From: Fibrobacterota bacterium
GTDB lineage: Bacteria > Fibrobacterota > Chitinivibrionia > Chitinivibrionales > Chitinispirillaceae
NCBI GenBank assembly: GCA_023436145.1
Contig: JAEZKP010000095.1
Span: 165,335-229,334, forward strand
Direction: 5' to 3'
Length of the DNA: 64,000 bases
Shown here: positions 25,387-33,832 of the stretch, piece by piece
How the letters are laid out: the number at the start of each line of letters is the position of its first letter
Position numbering within the stretch: position 1 is the first letter of the stretch
Notes under the pieces: model-generated
Told to the model about the DNA's origin: nothing
The model's database searches: none
Seen by the model: the letters and a program-made list of their open reading frames with translations, nothing else
Program-made: the position numbers and the translations under genes

Positions 25387-25608
25387 TTATTTATCCCAGG
25401 GTTTGATACCTTGTTTTATTTCGTATGCGATTACATCTTCGAGACGATAGACAACAATTCCGCCGAGTTTTGTGTACTTGGGACCCTTTTTCAGGTAACG
25501 CCAATTTCTAATTGTCCCAGCACTCACAAAACCACCCCAACGCTTCTCAAGGTCAAGTTCACTGAGTAAATCACCTTTAATTATTTTCGCTGTCCTGCGT
25601 TTAGGCAC
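25387..25608 (-). CDS. HTH_17/excisionase-like DNA-binding protein
   Basis: 73 residues: LEKRWGGFVSAGTIRNWRYL, GPKYTKLGGIVVYRLEDVIA is the standard MerR/AlpA-like winged-helix fingerprint. It is encoded early in the leftward operon, two genes from the divergent promoter region. It could be the true excisionase or an operon regulator. Confidence 0.65.
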   Translation of the reverse strand: MPKRRTAKIIKGDLLSELDLEKRWGGFVSAGTIRNWRYLKKGPKYTKLGGIVVYRLEDVIAYEIKQGIKPWDK

Positions 25609-25804
25609 CGGTAACCTCCGGAGATCCGGTGGTAATTCTCACAAGTTTATCATTGTCCAGCTGGATACTTTCCAGGTGAGCCAGTTCCCTTTTCAGTGAA
25701 CCGAGAATTTGCTCTGCTACAGTTCGCATAACAATATCAGGCACCTTATTTCCAATACCCTGAAACCGCAGGTCAAAATTGAAGGAAACGTTGATAATTT
25801 TCAT
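25601..25804 (-). CDS. Small hypothetical protein, first gene of leftward early operon
   Basis: 67 residues from the ATG at 25804, which has GAGGAG upstream. An in-frame ATG at 25837 has no ribosome binding site. No known domain; charged and helical C-terminus (VAEQILGSLKRELAHLES). The divergent 145-bp region to the primase gene (25805-25949) should contain promoters for both directions and shows repeated ACTGGT/CCGGTT motifs. Confidence 0.45.
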   Translation of the reverse strand: MKIINVSFNFDLRFQGIGNKVPDIVMRTVAEQILGSLKRELAHLESIQLDNDKLVRITTGSPEVTGA

Positions 25805-25949
25805 GAATATCTCCTCTTTAGAACCCAAAATAGACATCGATTTTAAATTTTATCAAAAAGCACTTCCATTTTGATGAAATCGAAAACTGGTAATTATATT
25901 GCCGGTTAGCACTGGTTTTAATAGCTGACAACTAAGAAAACAGGATACT

Positions 25950-28670
25950 ATGATAGATTTTGATAAGATCAATCGTTCAGCACTTAACTTCGCACAATCG
26001 CTTGTTCAAAGGTGGATCCCAGGTGGAACATTCAGGGGAAAAGAGTATGTCGTAAAAAATCCAACCAGGGCAGATGATGAAGCCGGGTCCTTTTCCATTA
26101 ACTGCGAGAATGGTGTGTGGAGCGATTTCGCCACAAAAGAAGGTGGTAAGGATATTATCAGTTTATATTCATATCTGAATAGCAAAATGAAACAGGGAGA
26201 TGCTGCAAAGGCTGTTGCAAAACAGATTAATATGTCAGATTATCAAACAGCTACTAAATCAAAAAAACGTTCTGAAACTACCGATAAAAAAGGTGCACCA
26301 TGGAAACCAATCCTGCCAGTACCGGATGATGCTCCGGAACCACCAAAAAAATTTACCAGAAATGAAGGTTCTGAAGGTGCTAAAAAAACAGTTCAGTATC
26401 CATTGACTCATTTATGGGAATATAAAAGCGAAACCGGAGCTTTACTGGGATACGTAACCAGGTTCGAAGGTCCCAGCGGCAAGGAAACTCCACCATTGAC
26501 ATTCTGTTCTGGTCCGAACGGGAAAAAGGAATGGAGGTTTTTAAGTTTTCCGGATCCCAGACCATTATTTAATCTCACCAGGTTATCCCAGGCACCAAAG
26601 CAGAAAGTAATTATTGTTGAGGGCGAAAAATGCGCTAAAGCTTTACAGGAATTGTATGATGAGTTCTTTGTTCCTATTTCTGTTACAACCTGGCCTGGTG
26701 GCGGGAAAGCTGTTAAAAAAGCCAATTGGCAAATATTAAAAGGCAGAGAGGTTTGTATCTGGCCTGATGCCGATAAGCAGAAATATCGACCGGGGCATGA
26801 ATTGGCAGGGGAAATAATGCCGGTAGATGAGCAACCTGGTTACATCACTGCTGTGGAAATTGCCTCAATACTAAAAAACATTGCTGTAAAAATCAAATTC
26901 ATTAAACCACCGGAGGATAAACCACCGACATGGGATGTATACGATGCTATACACAATGATAAATGGACTCTTCAGCAGATTCAGGATTTTATCAAAGCAA
27001 ATCTGATTGATCCACCGGTACCAAAACAGTTTAACCGGATGGATAGTGCGCCATTTCGTTGCCTGGGTTACGATGGTGATTATTGGTATTATCTGCCATC
27101 CGGTACATCCCAGGTTAAAGCTATAAAAGGAGAATCCCATAATTCAGGCACACTTATGACAATTGCTTCCCTGGATTGGTGGCAGAAGATGTTTCCCACT
27201 GAGGATGGAAAAGTATCCTGGTACCGGGCAGCTGATTTTATCATGCGACAAAATGAAACACAGGGTGTGTATGATCCGGATCGGCTTCGAGGCAGGGGGG
27301 CATGGTGGGATAGTAACCGGGTAGTCGTTCACATGGGTGATCGCTTGATAATTGATGGAAAAGAGCAGAGTATATCATCATTTAAAAGCGGTTTTATATA
27401 TGAAGCTGGATTGCGTATTGATGATGATATTTCCAAACCTCTGCAGCTGGACGATGCCAGAAAATTCATTGAGCTTATTGGTTCTATTAACTTTGAAAAT
27501 CCATTGTACAACTTTTTTCTGGCCGGATGGTGTGTACTTGCACCGATCTGTGGAGCTATTACCTGGAGACCGCATATCTGGTTGACCGGTCAACGTGGTA
27601 CCGGAAAATCGTATATCATCAGTCGAATACTTAAACCGGTAATCGGTCCATTCGGTTATTTGTATACAGCTCCCAGCAGTGCGGCCGGTATCAGGCAGGA
27701 ATTGGTAAATGATGCATTATCAATTGCCTATGATGAATCAGAAGCACATGAGGCTGCCGGGCAGAGGCGAATGGAGGAGGTTTTCGAATTACTCCGGCAG
27801 GCATCGATGCAGACTGATGCAAAGATTGCCAAAGGAACCAAAAACCAGACAGGAAAGAAATTCGAAATCCGGAGTATGTTTTGTCTATCCAGCATAGGAA
27901 TTAATATCACCAAATCTGCAGATGAATCCCGTATTACTGTTTTACCAATGATTAGGCTGGCTGAAAACTTAAGAGAAGCACATTATGTAGGGTTAAATAA
28001 TCAGATTACAAAACTGATTACTCCTGAATACTGTTCCAGGCTGAGAGCCAGGACAATTTCCATGATTCCGGTTATCAGGCAGAATATCATTATTTTTACA
28101 ACTGCTTTAGCAGAGATGTTTGGTGAACGCAGAATCGGTGATCAACTGGGTACCTTGTTAGCTGGAATGTATGCATTGCAGGAAGATGCTGTTGTGGATA
28201 TTCAAAGTGTAAGAGAATGGATTAAAACCTTCGACTGGTCAGATTTGAAGCAATCGGCATCGAGCGATGAACGTAATCTGCTCGATCTTATTTTACAATA
28301 TCAGATCCGGATCAATCCTACAACCGAAATCGCAATTGATGAAATGTTGGAGGAGATTACAAAGAAACCTGCTAATTCTGGTTTCACATTTGAAACCGCA
28401 TTAACGACAGAGCAGATGACTTACATTGCTATATTAAAAAGGCATGGGATCCGGATGGACCCTGTAGATGGGCAGAAAAATAAGTACATGGTCTGGATCT
28501 CAGATTCTCATTCTGCTATACGGAAAATGCTGGAAAAATCACCCTGGCCAAACACCTGGGGACGTTTATTAAAACGGCTTCCAGGTGCGGTATCAAAGAG
28601 CACGGTAAGGTTTACCGGGAGTCCTACCAGGGCAACGGGGATTCCCTATGAGGTGGTAGTGGGGGATTGA
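25950..28670 (+). CDS. Phage primase-helicase (TOPRIM plus DUF927 P-loop region)
   Basis: 906 residues. The N-terminal segment resembles the primase zinc/CHC-like entry domain without its cysteines (YVVKNPTRADDEAGSFSI, GVWSDFATKEGG). A TOPRIM region follows (VIIVEGEKCAKAL, about 220-235, and WPDADKQK). The C-terminal half is DUF927-like with Walker A LTGQRGTGKS (about 545) and Walker B SIAYDESEAHE. It should prime and unwind phage DNA at replication. It is transcribed rightward, alone between two leftward operons, and its 3' end overlaps the convergent Lar-like gene by 25 bases. Confidence 0.82.
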   Translation: MIDFDKINRSALNFAQSLVQRWIPGGTFRGKEYVVKNPTRADDEAGSFSINCENGVWSDFATKEGGKDIISLYSYLNSKMKQGDAAKAVAKQINMSDYQTATKSKKRSETTDKKGAPWKPILPVPDDAPEPPKKFTRNEGSEGAKKTVQYPLTHLWEYKSETGALLGYVTRFEGPSGKETPPLTFCSGPNGKKEWRFLSFPDPRPLFNLTRLSQAPKQKVIIVEGEKCAKALQELYDEFFVPISVTTWPGGGKAVKKANWQILKGREVCIWPDADKQKYRPGHELAGEIMPVDEQPGYITAVEIASILKNIAVKIKFIKPPEDKPPTWDVYDAIHNDKWTLQQIQDFIKANLIDPPVPKQFNRMDSAPFRCLGYDGDYWYYLPSGTSQVKAIKGESHNSGTLMTIASLDWWQKMFPTEDGKVSWYRAADFIMRQNETQGVYDPDRLRGRGAWWDSNRVVVHMGDRLIIDGKEQSISSFKSGFIYEAGLRIDDDISKPLQLDDARKFIELIGSINFENPLYNFFLAGWCVLAPICGAITWRPHIWLTGQRGTGKSYIISRILKPVIGPFGYLYTAPSSAAGIRQELVNDALSIAYDESEAHEAAGQRRMEEVFELLRQASMQTDAKIAKGTKNQTGKKFEIRSMFCLSSIGINITKSADESRITVLPMIRLAENLREAHYVGLNNQITKLITPEYCSRLRARTISMIPVIRQNIIIFTTALAEMFGERRIGDQLGTLLAGMYALQEDAVVDIQSVREWIKTFDWSDLKQSASSDERNLLDLILQYQIRINPTTEIAIDEMLEEITKKPANSGFTFETALTTEQMTYIAILKRHGIRMDPVDGQKNKYMVWISDSHSAIRKMLEKSPWPNTWGRLLKRLPGAVSKSTVRFTGSPTRATGIPYEVVVGD

Positions 28671-29128
28671 GGGAATTCAGATACTCTATTATTCCATAAG
28701 CCAATCATATCACATTCGACACATAAGGTGCTGATAATGCATGGTGTATCAGGTAAATCTTCATGTTCATAATAGTGCCATCCGAAATCACCCACATCTC
28801 TTTCGAGTCTTAATTTTCCACCACAAAAGGGACATGATACTGGTATAATTGCATCGACAATTATTATTTTGCGAATATTGATTTTGCAATCTTTTTTGTC
28901 ACATTCAGAATACCATAACAACCACCAATCACTACCCTTTTTTGCCTTCCACATTTTGCCATCATATTCCCCTGTGGGTAAAGATGTTGAATATTCTAAA
29001 AGCTTATCAAAAGTATCTTTTGACATTGTTGCACGAATTGGACCCAGTCCGATTCTCAGCCGATCCGGTTGTTTCCAATGTTTACTCAGAGGATGTGCCA
29101 TTTCTGGAATTTTATTTTCATTATTCAT
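28646..29128 (-). CDS. Lar-like zinc-ribbon protein (restriction alleviation-like)
   Basis: 160 residues from the ATG at 29128 (AGGGAGAA upstream). The C-terminal part has CPFCGGKLRLERDVGDFGWH and IISTLCVECDMIGLWNNRVS, which is the zinc-ribbon plus Trp-Asn-Arg pattern of Lar/DUF-type phage proteins that counter type I restriction. The N-terminal 90 residues are unrelated to Lar and unrecognised. Role inferred from the C-terminal pattern only. Confidence 0.55.
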   Translation of the reverse strand: MNNENKIPEMAHPLSKHWKQPDRLRIGLGPIRATMSKDTFDKLLEYSTSLPTGEYDGKMWKAKKGSDWWLLWYSECDKKDCKINIRKIIIVDAIIPVSCPFCGGKLRLERDVGDFGWHYYEHEDLPDTPCIISTLCVECDMIGLWNNRVSEFPQSPTTTS

Positions 29129-29138
29129 TGCATTCTCC

Positions 29139-29714
29139 CTATTCAGAAAGGTAATTTCTGACGAACCATGCATTCATGCCGTGATGTATTTCAACTGGTG
29201 CAATTCGTGCTTTTTTTCCTTCTCTTCTCAATTGCCAGTCATCCCAGGTATCACCAAATTTGTTGATAACTTCTTCACCCATTTCAGAGCAGTACCATTC
29301 TTTGGGACCGTTTCCACACAAACCGACAAATGCACCTGGGGAACCTTTCCAGTCATAATCAACCAGCTCATGAGCTTTTTGAATCACATAATCATTAGCT
29401 GTCATTCGAATATTATGAGAATCAAATCGATTGTGCCGGATTATGCCCACAATTTTTTCTCTTTTCGGATGTCTGAGATATTCTTTGAGGGAATTAATTT
29501 TCAATCCACCTCCCAGCATTTCAGCTATCCAGTATTTACCACCGAGTTCAACAATATATCCAAAATGATTCGCGATTTTTAACCTGAAGGATTCCTGAAT
29601 GCCATTGAAATTTTTAAAGCGGGCTGTCCATAGCCTTATCAGTCGTCCTGCTACTGATGATGAAGCTGTACACACTCCATCCATTGGTCTGAGATTGTCA
29701 TAATTAAAATCCAT
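29139..29714 (-). CDS. Possible permuted papain-fold (YiiX/NlpC-P60-like) peptidase
   Basis: 191 residues. NHFGYIVELGGKYWIAEMLGG supplies a His in a beta-strand context, and PKEWYCSEMGEEVIN a Cys-Ser motif. This His-then-Cys order is that of circularly permuted papain-like hydrolases of the YiiX/DUF830 type. AAGGTGG sits before the ATG at 29714. It overlaps nothing but is four bases from the membrane protein gene upstream. Might act on cell wall or lipids, for example in lysis or exclusion. Moderate to low certainty. Confidence 0.45.
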   Translation of the reverse strand: MDFNYDNLRPMDGVCTASSSVAGRLIRLWTARFKNFNGIQESFRLKIANHFGYIVELGGKYWIAEMLGGGLKINSLKEYLRHPKREKIVGIIRHNRFDSHNIRMTANDYVIQKAHELVDYDWKGSPGAFVGLCGNGPKEWYCSEMGEEVINKFGDTWDDWQLRREGKKARIAPVEIHHGMNAWFVRNYLSE

Positions 29715-29716
29715 CT

Positions 29717-30250
29717 TTACCACCTTATAATGAGAGTTGTAAATAGTTCCGTTGGCTGCACTTCTATTCTGAACTTTCGATCAATTGCAAGTAGTTGCCT
29801 GACTATTTTTTGTATCTCTAATTCAGGCGCAACAAATCTTGCAATGGTATATCGATCACCCTGAATGGCGGCATTTTGCGCCGCATTGAGAATATTGTCG
29901 ATAGTTCTGGATACATTTAAACCAGAGTAATTTTGTGAAACAGCTCTCAACCTGGTCACCGGTGATGAGCATCCGACAAATAGAAAGAACAAAAGCAATA
30001 CTGGCAGAATAGACGTACTGGTTTCTTTCTTCACCAAATCCAACTTATTCAGCATTTTTCCGCAATGTATACATTTAAGCCAGTTACCATAGGCATGGCG
30101 GTATTCATGCACACCTGCAGGGTGCTTTTCATCAAATGTTTTTGGCTTAGTTTCTGGATTAACACGTAATTTATTTGCAGCACAGATGAATAACCAACCT
30201 GCTGCAACAATTAACACAACCAATAAAGTAAAAAGGTCATAAGTAGACAT
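29717..30250 (-). CDS. Membrane protein with internal lipoprotein-type signal
   Basis: 177 residues. An N-terminal membrane segment (LFTLLVVLIVAAGWLFICA) is followed by a short soluble loop with CIHCG. A second hydrophobic stretch ends in a lipobox-like LLLFFLFVGCSSP. An in-frame ATG just before it (MLNKLDLVKKETSTSILPVL) would give a separate lipoprotein precursor, although I see no strong ribosome binding site for it. The soluble C-terminus follows. Either a two-span membrane protein or overlapping in-frame products. Confidence 0.5.
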   Translation of the reverse strand: MSTYDLFTLLVVLIVAAGWLFICAANKLRVNPETKPKTFDEKHPAGVHEYRHAYGNWLKCIHCGKMLNKLDLVKKETSTSILPVLLLFFLFVGCSSPVTRLRAVSQNYSGLNVSRTIDNILNAAQNAAIQGDRYTIARFVAPELEIQKIVRQLLAIDRKFRIEVQPTELFTTLIIRW

Positions 30251-30254
30251 TATT

Positions 30255-30686
30255 TTACTCCTTTGTTATCTCAACAGTTAAAGTACCACTGATTGTGATA
30301 TCCCATTTTTCCCGCCTGGTGCGTAGCATACGAAGCTCTCTGATACTTTCCAGTAGTTTTCGCAGTTTTCCTTTTTCCTGCAGTTTCTTCTTTGCGTTGA
30401 ATATTACATTCGTTACATTATGATGGGTGATGTCTAAAGCATCAGCGATCTCTTCTTCGGACAGTCCATCCGGATAATCATTTACCAACTGGTCTATCTG
30501 AAGTTTACGCAAAAAGGAAGGTGCGAAATCGATGATGAATCTTTCCTGAATAACTTTTCCATCAAGTGCATCAAGAATTTCATCGATGGAAAAATCTAAC
30601 TTTACCAGCTCATCTATTTTAAATATTCCCATACTTTTACAAGGAAATGGGACCGGAAAATTTGGTAATTCGAAAAGCTCAAACAT
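30255..30686 (-). CDS. Small HTH regulator (sigma region 4-like)
   Basis: 143 residues. YPDGLSEEEIADALDITHHNVTNVIFNAKKKLQEKG is a clear helix-turn-helix of the sigma-70 region 4 type, preceded by a helical part. It may tie transcription of this operon to phage state. It follows the tiny membrane-protein gene by 23 bases. Confidence 0.6.
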   Translation of the reverse strand: MFELFELPNFPVPFPCKSMGIFKIDELVKLDFSIDEILDALDGKVIQERFIIDFAPSFLRKLQIDQLVNDYPDGLSEEEIADALDITHHNVTNVIFNAKKKLQEKGKLRKLLESIRELRMLRTRREKWDITISGTLTVEITKE

Positions 30687-30709
30687 AGGAGGCTCCGGAT
30701 AATGTGAAA

Positions 30710-30889
30710 TCAGTAATTGGATTTAACCCGCCAATTGTATGCAAAGTCATTTTTTAACTGCCATAAAAAATTGCCTGCCGGTATGAATATCCAGAAAAAA
30801 ACCGATAGAATACCAACCGGGATACAGATTATAAACCAGAGAGCAAAGAACATTATTCTGGAAGCAATGCTGATCTCCTTATTAATCAT
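30710..30889 (-). CDS. 59-residue membrane protein
   Basis: ATG at 30889 with AGAGGTGG just upstream; stop TGA at 30712-30710. The middle is one long or two short hydrophobic segments (RIMFFALWFIICIPVGILSV then FFWIFIPAGNFLW), with a polar C-terminus. It overlaps the end of the upstream gene by eight bases, in keeping with the operon. Could be a small phage membrane protein acting in exclusion or lysis timing. Confidence 0.55.
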   Translation of the reverse strand: MINKEISIASRIMFFALWFIICIPVGILSVFFWIFIPAGNFLWQLKNDFAYNWRVKSNY

Positions 30890-31118
30890 AAACCACCTCT
30901 TTTGTTAAGGTTTTTATAACCATTGGAAGTTTGCAGCTGCAGACAACGTGAAGTCGCGTTTGCGCAACATGATCACTGCAGTTCTGGCATGCATTTGATC
31001 CAACCATGGTAACAATACCTTTGATAAACGGTGCTTCAGGATGTCTGTTAAAAGGGCATTCACGGGTGAGTTTGGATTCCGATGAATCATGTTTTATTAG
31101 AAGTATCTTATTTGACAT
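30882..31118 (-). CDS. Small cysteine-containing hypothetical protein
   Basis: 78 residues from the ATG at 31118 (CTGGAG upstream). It has CPFNRHPE, NACQNCSDH and VVCSCKLP, so four to five cysteines that could hold a zinc ion. Its start overlaps the BRO-N gene stop region. Family unknown. Confidence 0.5.
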   Translation of the reverse strand: MSNKILLIKHDSSESKLTRECPFNRHPEAPFIKGIVTMVGSNACQNCSDHVAQTRLHVVCSCKLPMVIKTLTKEVVYD

Positions 31119-31878
31119 GCTGTACTCCAGTATCATAAGGAATTCTATGTGGATTTAAAGGAATCGACGTTCTCTGAATTGCAAAGGACGGCTTCTCACC
31201 CTTTAATTCCAGCTTGAGCTTTTCGATAAGCGCATCGATGGCCAGGGTGATCACTTCTTTTTCGGTTATAGAAGTCCCCAGGGTAGATATCCAAAAGGTT
31301 GTAAGCCATTCAACCCGGTAGAGATCCTGGAAGGAGCATTTAACCCGGTGAGTACCATGCCTTTTAGAGTGAGGCTTATTTTCGTATTCCCTGTGAAGCT
31401 GCAGAATTGTTTGCCTGGTGAACGATGAATCTGAAAATGCCGATTCTATGTTGGATATCATTTTTTCCAGGTTATCGAATCGCTGATTTATCAGAGAGAT
31501 ATCCTGGTCGGGTCCGATATGAGAAACTGCACCATGGGGAATAGGCAAAGAATATCGGCCGGTTCTGCGGATCTGAGGAAGGACTTCTCCGGCAATCCAC
31601 ATTTGAAAGGGAAGTGCTTTGGGTTTGTCGGAACGGTTTAGAAAGAAGAAAAGACCTGCTTCGGAGAGGATATATGCATCCTTTTCACCATGAATGGTCA
31701 CAACAGATGTGACCTTTCGCCACTGCTCAGGTACATGTAAAATACGGGGTAAACCATTCCAATTAATATCCAATACTTCACAAACATCTTTAGCAACCCA
31801 CCAAGGTTCGTTATCGACGAAGACAATTCTAATTCCTTCATTTTCAAAAAAATACTCACGTAGTTGGTTCTGACTCAT
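31108..31878 (-). CDS. BRO-N domain antirepressor-like protein
   Basis: 256 residues. The N-terminal BRO domain is intact: VFVDNEPWWVAKDVCEVLDI, VTIHGEKDAYILSEAGLFFF, LPFQMWIAGEVLPQIRRTGRY. The C-terminal ~130 residues are a different, unrecognised domain. Phage BRO-N proteins (ANT-type) bind DNA or inactivate repressors, driving lytic growth. It is the second gene after the leftward lytic-side promoter, overlapping the Cro-position gene by four bases, exactly where an antirepressor is expected. Confidence 0.85.
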   Translation of the reverse strand: MSQNQLREYFFENEGIRIVFVDNEPWWVAKDVCEVLDINWNGLPRILHVPEQWRKVTSVVTIHGEKDAYILSEAGLFFFLNRSDKPKALPFQMWIAGEVLPQIRRTGRYSLPIPHGAVSHIGPDQDISLINQRFDNLEKMISNIESAFSDSSFTRQTILQLHREYENKPHSKRHGTHRVKCSFQDLYRVEWLTTFWISTLGTSITEKEVITLAIDALIEKLKLELKGEKPSFAIQRTSIPLNPHRIPYDTGVQHVK

Positions 31879-32063
31879 TTTTGAACCTCCTGTCTAGCTT
31901 GGTTAATTACATCTTGGATGAGTTTTAACAACCTGGGGGAAGTATGGTGCCCATTGTATGTATCACGGCAATATGCTCTATGAACGGTTTTGCCATAAAT
32001 TTTTGAAACTCGTCGTGCAACTTCTGCCCAATCGATTTTCTCTTCTACTTTTATGATTCCCAT
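31875..32063 (-). CDS. Cro-position small regulator
   Basis: 62 residues from the ATG at 32063 (GGGGGAAG six bases upstream; an ATG at 32078 is possible). The sequence DWAEVARRVSKIYGKTVHRAYCRDTYNGHHT looks like a short HTH. Its position, divergent from the XRE repressor and first in the lytic-side operon, suggests a Cro-like role. Similarity to a named family is not evident. Confidence 0.5.
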   Translation of the reverse strand: MGIIKVEEKIDWAEVARRVSKIYGKTVHRAYCRDTYNGHHTSPRLLKLIQDVINQARQEVQK

Positions 32064-32212
32064 TATTTCTTCCCCCATTTCTAAAAAAGACGTATATTAT
32101 CATAGTAGTAAGCTACCAACTTTAGAAAATATAGAATTATTACCAAGATAGAGTCAAACAAAAGTGGTAAAATTTCTAATTATACTATAATTTCGAATTT
32201 TAGGGAATATGA
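32064..32212. promoter_or_regulatory. Lysis-lysogeny switch with divergent promoters and candidate operators
   Basis: Leftward promoter: -35 TTGGTA (complement of 32114-32119), 17-base spacer, -10 TATACG (complement of 32091-32096). Rightward: TATAAT at 32186-32191 before the repressor, with a weak -35. TACCAA recurs at 32114-32119 and 32141-32146, and TGGTAA lies at 32165-32170. These overlap or flank the -35 elements and are candidate repressor half-sites. Confidence 0.55.
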
Positions 32213-32614
32213 ATGGACATCGCAGAGCTTATTGAAGCTGTAAGGGAGAAAAACAACTGGAATCAAACACAGTTAGCAAATGCTATTGGTGTTTCACAAA
32301 GAACTATATCCAATTATGAATTAGGGAATTCAATTCCTTCAAAAAGGATCAGACGAAAATTAGAAAAATTAGCAGGTATAGAAAGTATGCCAGAAAATAC
32401 TTCACTTTTAGACACAGAACACGTTGCGGAGCTTAAAAAACGACTTCAAGAAGCAGAGAAAACTGCGGCAATATTTCAGGCTAGATATGAGCTTTTCCAG
32501 CATTTGTTTGATCAAATAATGGAGAGATCAACATTTACATTTCAAGGAAGCATCGGAGCTATAAAGAATGGGCTGGGAGCAATGGGTAAGAGCGTAGCTT
32601 CCGGCCACACTTAA
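32213..32614 (+). CDS. XRE-family phage repressor (CI-like)
   Basis: 133 residues. The N-terminal HTH (LIEAVREKNNWNQTQLANAI, GVSQRTISNYELGNSIPSKR) is typical XRE. The C-terminal half is a short coiled coil (LKKRLQEAEKTAAIFQARYE) with no LexA-type peptidase, so it is not RecA-cleavable in the lambda manner. The BRO-N antirepressor may be what relieves it. It is transcribed divergently from the Cro-position gene. Confidence 0.85.
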   Translation: MDIAELIEAVREKNNWNQTQLANAIGVSQRTISNYELGNSIPSKRIRRKLEKLAGIESMPENTSLLDTEHVAELKKRLQEAEKTAAIFQARYELFQHLFDQIMERSTFTFQGSIGAIKNGLGAMGKSVASGHT

Positions 32615-32687
32615 TCTTTCCTTTACAAATAAAGTGATAGATGCCATAATTTGGTAAATCCTTAAATAATCTTGAAGGAGAAACGAC

Positions 32688-33527
32688 ATGTTCAACATTC
32701 CCCGTAAATTCACCGAACGGGTTCAAAAAGCTGTCCCCAAGTTTCAAAAAGTTCTTAGATTAGCCAAAGACAGAGATGTTAATGAATCCGATACAGTTTC
32801 TATAATAAACGATATTTTAGGGGAAGTTTTTGGTTATGATAAATATTTGGAGGTTACCAGTGAGCTATTAATACGAGGCACTTACTGTGATTTGGCTGTT
32901 AAGATTGAGGATGTCATTCACTTTCTGCTTGAATGCAAGGCGATAGGACTGGACCTGAAAGATTCTCATTTAAAACAGGCTATCGACTACGGAGCAAACA
33001 AGGGAATACAGTGGGTAATCTTAACTAATGGCCTGAAGTGGATGGTTTACAAGATACGCTTTGAGCAGCCAATTAACTACGACCTTGTTTTCAGTGTTGA
33101 TTTTGAAACGATGGATATTAAGAGTGATAAGGATCTGGAAATTCTTTATGTTCTGTCTAAAGAAGGATTGGAAAAGAATGCCAGAGAAGAACTTTATAAC
33201 AAAACACAAAGCATAAACAAATATGTAATTGGCAATTTAATACTTACTGAAAGTGTTATTTCGAATATTCGCAAAGAGCTGAGAAAGTTTGTTGGAGATA
33301 TTAAAATCGAGGCTGAAGAAATTTCGGAAATCATAAAAAACGAGATTATCAAGAGGGAAATAATTGTTGGTGATGAGGCGAGTGTGGTCCAGGATAAGCT
33401 TAAGAAGTATTTCAAAAAATTAGAGAGACAGAATCGTCCAAAGGAGAAAGCTCCAAATGAAATACCGGTAGTGGAAGAACAAGTATCAAATGGAGAGACA
33501 TCTGAAACTGAAAAAGAAATGACATGA
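32688..33527 (+). CDS. Stand-alone HsdR N-terminal-like PD-(D/E)XK nuclease
   Basis: 279 residues. The core SELLIRGTYCDLAVKIED, HFLLECKAIGLDLKDSHLKQ and WVILTNGLKWMVYKI is that of the type I restriction R-subunit N-terminal domain (HSDR_N_2), with Glu-x-Lys present. No helicase domain or HsdM/HsdS lies nearby. The C-terminus is helical and charged. GAAGGAG precedes the ATG. It follows the repressor and is likely expressed in the lysogen, so a superinfection-exclusion or defence role is plausible. Such genes are common in prophages and uncharacterised. Confidence 0.7.
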   Translation: MFNIPRKFTERVQKAVPKFQKVLRLAKDRDVNESDTVSIINDILGEVFGYDKYLEVTSELLIRGTYCDLAVKIEDVIHFLLECKAIGLDLKDSHLKQAIDYGANKGIQWVILTNGLKWMVYKIRFEQPINYDLVFSVDFETMDIKSDKDLEILYVLSKEGLEKNAREELYNKTQSINKYVIGNLILTESVISNIRKELRKFVGDIKIEAEEISEIIKNEIIKREIIVGDEASVVQDKLKKYFKKLERQNRPKEKAPNEIPVVEEQVSNGETSETEKEMT

Positions 33528-33832
33528 GAGCTAAAATTTTATAATATTTGTTCTGTCCTGACCTGATACGAAAACTTTTCGTATCAGCTTTTCATCCTCC
33601 TTCCAATTTAAGCAGTGAGTTTGATACTTCCAGAAAATCTAAAATTTACATACGTATGAAGCTGTCCACCAAGGATTACCATCGATTAAGAGTATTCTGA
33701 GGTTAGATTTCTTCCGTTGCGTGGTAGAAATCACTTCTATTTTGTAATTTTATGAGCAATATAGATTCTGGATTCCAATTTTGTTAGGATGAAGCCGAAA
33801 AATTTTAATTTTAAAACAAGTAAGATTTTGAG

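Noticed and set aside
30717..30908. Rightward 63-codon frame
   Set aside because: It is the reverse of a better leftward membrane-protein gene with ribosome binding site and operon overlap.
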